From the NCBI GenBank assembly GCA_039819545.1, contig JBCBRS010000008.1, forward strand, positions 65,359-129,358: 64,000 nucleotides of DNA, given 5' to 3'. This document shows positions 61,919 through 64,000 of this stretch, piece by piece (positions within the stretch are counted from its first letter, which is position 1; the number at the start of each line of letters is the position of its first letter). Under the pieces are notes generated by a model that was given only the letters and a program-made list of their open reading frames with translations, was not told the origin of the DNA and made no database searches. Made by a program: the position numbers and the translations under genes. The DNA comes from CALLPQ01 sp039819545. Its GTDB lineage: Bacteria > Pseudomonadota > Alphaproteobacteria > Caulobacterales > Parvularculaceae.

Positions 61919-61935
61919 TATAAGGTTTACTTATA
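61919..61935. promoter_or_regulatory. Candidate operator palindrome upstream of the XRE/S24 regulator
   Basis: TATAAG-GTTTA-CTTATA is a perfect 17-base inverted repeat about 90 bases before the regulator ATG on its upstream side. Regulators of this class often bind such AT-rich dyads in their own promoter. Binding by this protein is inferred. The rest of 61830-62174 holds no gene I can support. Confidence 0.5.
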
Positions 61936-62174
61936 AATGTAGCTGTGCCAATCCTCCAGTGCATATTGCGCTGCAGCAAAAGTTCGCGAAATTGTTACAA
62001 TTTTTCAAATCGCGGACCGGCAATGGACCTATTTTCCCGCTTGCAAAAATTAGAAATGCTTATAATCTTCCGAAAAAAAGAGAATGGTTGCGTGGTATCC
62101 AAAAGCAAAATGGGTGGGCGTTTAACGTTTCAAACCGGTGTTTTCGACACCTGAGACCAAGGAGGAAGGTGCAG

Positions 62175-62384
62175 ATGAGCGAATATTGCACGAATGACGG
62201 CGCTGACAGGCTGGCCCGTAAAATCCAGGAGTATTGGCGTAAGCAGGGCTTTGACGTTTCGGTGGAGACAATCAAGGAAGGGTTCGTCTCGACCATGCGA
62301 TCAGCACGCACCGATGTGCGCAGTGATATGGTGAATGGCATGCCGCGCCGTTGCCTCGAGGTAGAAGCAAGCGCCCTTTCCTAG
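62175..62384 (+). CDS. Small conserved-looking protein
   Basis: The 69-residue product begins MSEYCTNDGADRLARKIQEY with an excellent ribosome site (GGAGGAAGG). The C-terminal part MRSARTDVRSDMVNGMPRR looks conserved and resembles small alphaproteobacterial proteins of unknown function. The larger open frame from 61797 is not coding in its first part. Its stop overlaps that of the phosphatase by four bases. Confidence 0.75.
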   Translation: MSEYCTNDGADRLARKIQEYWRKQGFDVSVETIKEGFVSTMRSARTDVRSDMVNGMPRRCLEVEASALS

Positions 62385-63139
62385 TCGGTACGCGTTGTAT
62401 CAACATTCAGATCCTGGCGATGGAGCGGCGCAAGAAAATCCGCCACATCGCCGGGCATGGCGGGCCAAAGGGCTTGCGCCTCGTCTTTAAGCGTCACGGG
62501 CCCATAACCGTAGGCGCATAGGGCCACCGGTAACTGACAGGCATGTGCCGCACGGATATCCGTGTCACTGTCGCCCACGAACAGGACCCGCGACGGCGCT
62601 TCGCCCGGCGCAATCTCCATCGCCTCCAGACAAAGCTGCACGGGGGCAGGGTCAGGCTTCGCGCAGCCAGCGGTGTCGCCGCCCACAATCCGATCAAAGT
62701 ACCCATCAAGCGCCAAGGCCTTTAGAAGCGGAACAGCCAGCGTTTCTTTTTTATTGGTGCAAACGGCGAGACGCACCCCCGCACTGCGCAGGGCGCCCAG
62801 AAGGGGTACAACGCCCGGATAAGGCTTTGACCGCACGGCCAGATTATCGGCGTAAAAATCAACAAACTGAACGCCCATCTCGCTCAAGGCCTCATCGTCC
62901 GGCTGCGTGCCCGTGGCCGCTTCAAACCCCGCTCGTAACATGGCACGGGCGCCGAACCCCACCAGGTGACGCACCGTGCCGGTGGGCAGCGGGGCGATAT
63001 CATGGCACGCAAGCACATGGTTCATGGCAGCGGCAAGATCATCGGCGGTGTCCACGAGCGTGCCATCAAGATCAAAGATCGCACCACAGGGCGCCCCGTC
63101 AAAATCTGCGCTATCACTTTGGGGGGACTGATCAGACAT
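62381..63139 (-). CDS. gph: Phosphoglycolate phosphatase (HAD family)
   Basis: Removes phosphate from 2-phosphoglycolate formed by DNA repair or by oxygenase activity. The 252-residue protein from the ATG at 63139 has HAD motif I AIFDLDGTLVDTADDL, motif II in VCTNKKE, motif III Lys in GCAKPDPAP and motif IV FVGDSDTDIRAA. GGAAG precedes the start. It diverges from glmU, a common alphaproteobacterial arrangement. Confidence 0.93.
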   Translation of the reverse strand: MSDQSPQSDSADFDGAPCGAIFDLDGTLVDTADDLAAAMNHVLACHDIAPLPTGTVRHLVGFGARAMLRAGFEAATGTQPDDEALSEMGVQFVDFYADNLAVRSKPYPGVVPLLGALRSAGVRLAVCTNKKETLAVPLLKALALDGYFDRIVGGDTAGCAKPDPAPVQLCLEAMEIAPGEAPSRVLFVGDSDTDIRAAHACQLPVALCAYGYGPVTLKDEAQALWPAMPGDVADFLAPLHRQDLNVDTTRTD

Positions 63140-63216
63140 ATGGTGGACTTCCAGAGCGGCTTTTGAAACAAAGAACAAAAATCACGTTCCCTTTTGCATA
63201 GGCCAGCCGCCGCCCC

Positions 63217-64000
63217 ATGACCAGCGCCGCCTCCCCCCTGTCGAACCCTGTCGCCGTGATTATCCTTGGTGCCGGCCATGGCACGCGGATGCAGTCGGCG
63301 CTGCCGAAGGTGCTGCATGAGTTGGCGGGCCTACCCCTGATTGGGCACGCCATGGCGTGTGCGGATCATTTGAACCCGGCCCATATGGTAGCTGTCATCG
63401 GCGGGCAGGCCTTGACCGTTGGTGAGGTCGCCAAATCCCTGCGCGCCGGGATTGCCATCGCCGTGCAGGCCCCACCACAAGGGACCGGCGATGCGGTCAA
63501 GCAGGCATTGCCCACGCTGGAGACTTTCGAGGGTACCGTTCTCATCCTTTACGGCGATACACCGCTGATGAAACCGGCCACCCTGATGGCGCTTGCCCGT
63601 GAGGTTGAGGCGGGCCACGCGGTGAGTGTGCTGGGGTTTCGACCGACCACGGAACATGCTTATGGCCGCCTCATCACGGATCGCGACGGTTACCTGCATG
63701 CCATTGTGGAAGCGCGCGACGCGACACCAGCCCAACTGGAAATCAATTTCTGCAATTCCGGCGTGATGGCCGTCGAGGCGCGCTTCCTGCGCCGGGCTGT
63801 TCTCGCCCTCAAAAATGATAACGCCAAAGGCGAGTATTACCTCACCGATCTTGTCGCCATGGCGCGCGCCGAAGATCTAACCACAACCGCCATTGAGGCC
63901 GATGAGGCTGAGGTGATGGGCGTTGATTCGCGCAGTGACCTCGCGATTGCCGAAAAGATTTGGCAGGAACAACGCCGCACCGCCGCCCTTGACGCCGGCG
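63217..64000 (+). CDS. glmU: Bifunctional UDP-N-acetylglucosamine pyrophosphorylase / glucosamine-1-phosphate N-acetyltransferase, 5' part
   Basis: Makes UDP-GlcNAc for peptidoglycan and LPS. The frame runs off the window after about 261 codons, covering the uridyltransferase domain. It has LGAGHGTRMQSALPKVLHEL, where His replaces the usual Lys of the G-K-G-T-R-M loop, then GTGDAVKQAL, LYGDTPL, EINFCNSGVMAV and YYLTDLVAMA. The acetyltransferase half lies beyond the window. Confidence 0.95.
   Translation, partial: MTSAASPLSNPVAVIILGAGHGTRMQSALPKVLHELAGLPLIGHAMACADHLNPAHMVAVIGGQALTVGEVAKSLRAGIAIAVQAPPQGTGDAVKQALPTLETFEGTVLILYGDTPLMKPATLMALAREVEAGHAVSVLGFRPTTEHAYGRLITDRDGYLHAIVEARDATPAQLEINFCNSGVMAVEARFLRRAVLALKNDNAKGEYYLTDLVAMARAEDLTTTAIEADEAEVMGVDSRSDLAIAEKIWQEQRRTAALDAG

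Overview
The window is a 64-kb piece of a GC-rich chromosome from an alphaproteobacterium. The evidence is FlbT/FlaF flagellin regulators, a DUF1489 protein, GatCAB amidotransferase with tRNA-Asn, a fabA-fabB-fabI cluster, and erpA/dgt/SPOR/nagZ and phosphoglycolate phosphatase/glmU neighbourhoods of alphaproteobacterial type. Many secreted proteases and lipoproteins suggest a heterotrophic, probably aquatic, flagellated bacterium. A Parvularculales- or Caulobacterales-like origin is a guess. It is mostly ordinary chromosome: no rRNA, CRISPR array, IS transposase or prophage module was seen.

Layout. 0-7 kb: tail of a GNAT acetyltransferase, a 1271-residue secreted di-haem-motif protein in visibly AT-richer DNA, then uvrB. 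7-13 kb: two small unknown proteins, gatB, gatA and gatC on the minus strand, and a membrane-anchored HExxH peptidase. 13-17 kb: ruvX, a membrane protein, pyrB, plsY, dprA and tRNA-Asn. 17-20 kb: flagellin with a FlaG-like gene, then flbT-flaF. 20-31 kb: a 2OG-Fe(II) oxygenase, DUF1489, a GH24 lysozyme-like membrane protein, a Pro/Asp-rich protein ending in a PEP-CTERM-like tail, an S10 peptidase, an ATP-grasp-like protein, an MBL hydrolase and a small membrane protein resembling exosortase accessory proteins. 31-38 kb: VOC protein, hydroxyacid dehydrogenase, SH3 protein, fabA-fabB-(small membrane gene)-fabI and an RTX metalloprotease. 38-49 kb: S41-like and SDH-type proteases, a lipoprotein, a MoxR ATPase, a response regulator with a many-TM histidine kinase, and a metzincin-motif lipoprotein. 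49-57 kb: a minus-strand run of dxs with four tightly packed followers, xseB, nagZ and a SPOR protein. 57-64 kb: dgt/erpA divergent pair, nitroreductase, xthA, a LexA/CI-like regulator, phosphoglycolate phosphatase and the 5' part of glmU.

Functional themes are DNA repair and replication fidelity (uvrB, ruvX, dprA, a uracil-DNA glycosylase-like protein, xseB, xthA, dgt), envelope lipid and wall precursor supply (plsY, fabA/B/I, dxs, nagZ, glmU), motility, and a large exported protease set. Points for a second look: a nitroreductase whose conserved N terminus has no ordinary in-frame start, a lysozyme with a degenerate catalytic triad, a two-step mini-ORF ladder in front of plsY, a dispersed palindromic repeat family, a possible exosortase substrate with a possible accessory protein, and conserved operons lacking pyrC, ispA and argS at their expected places.
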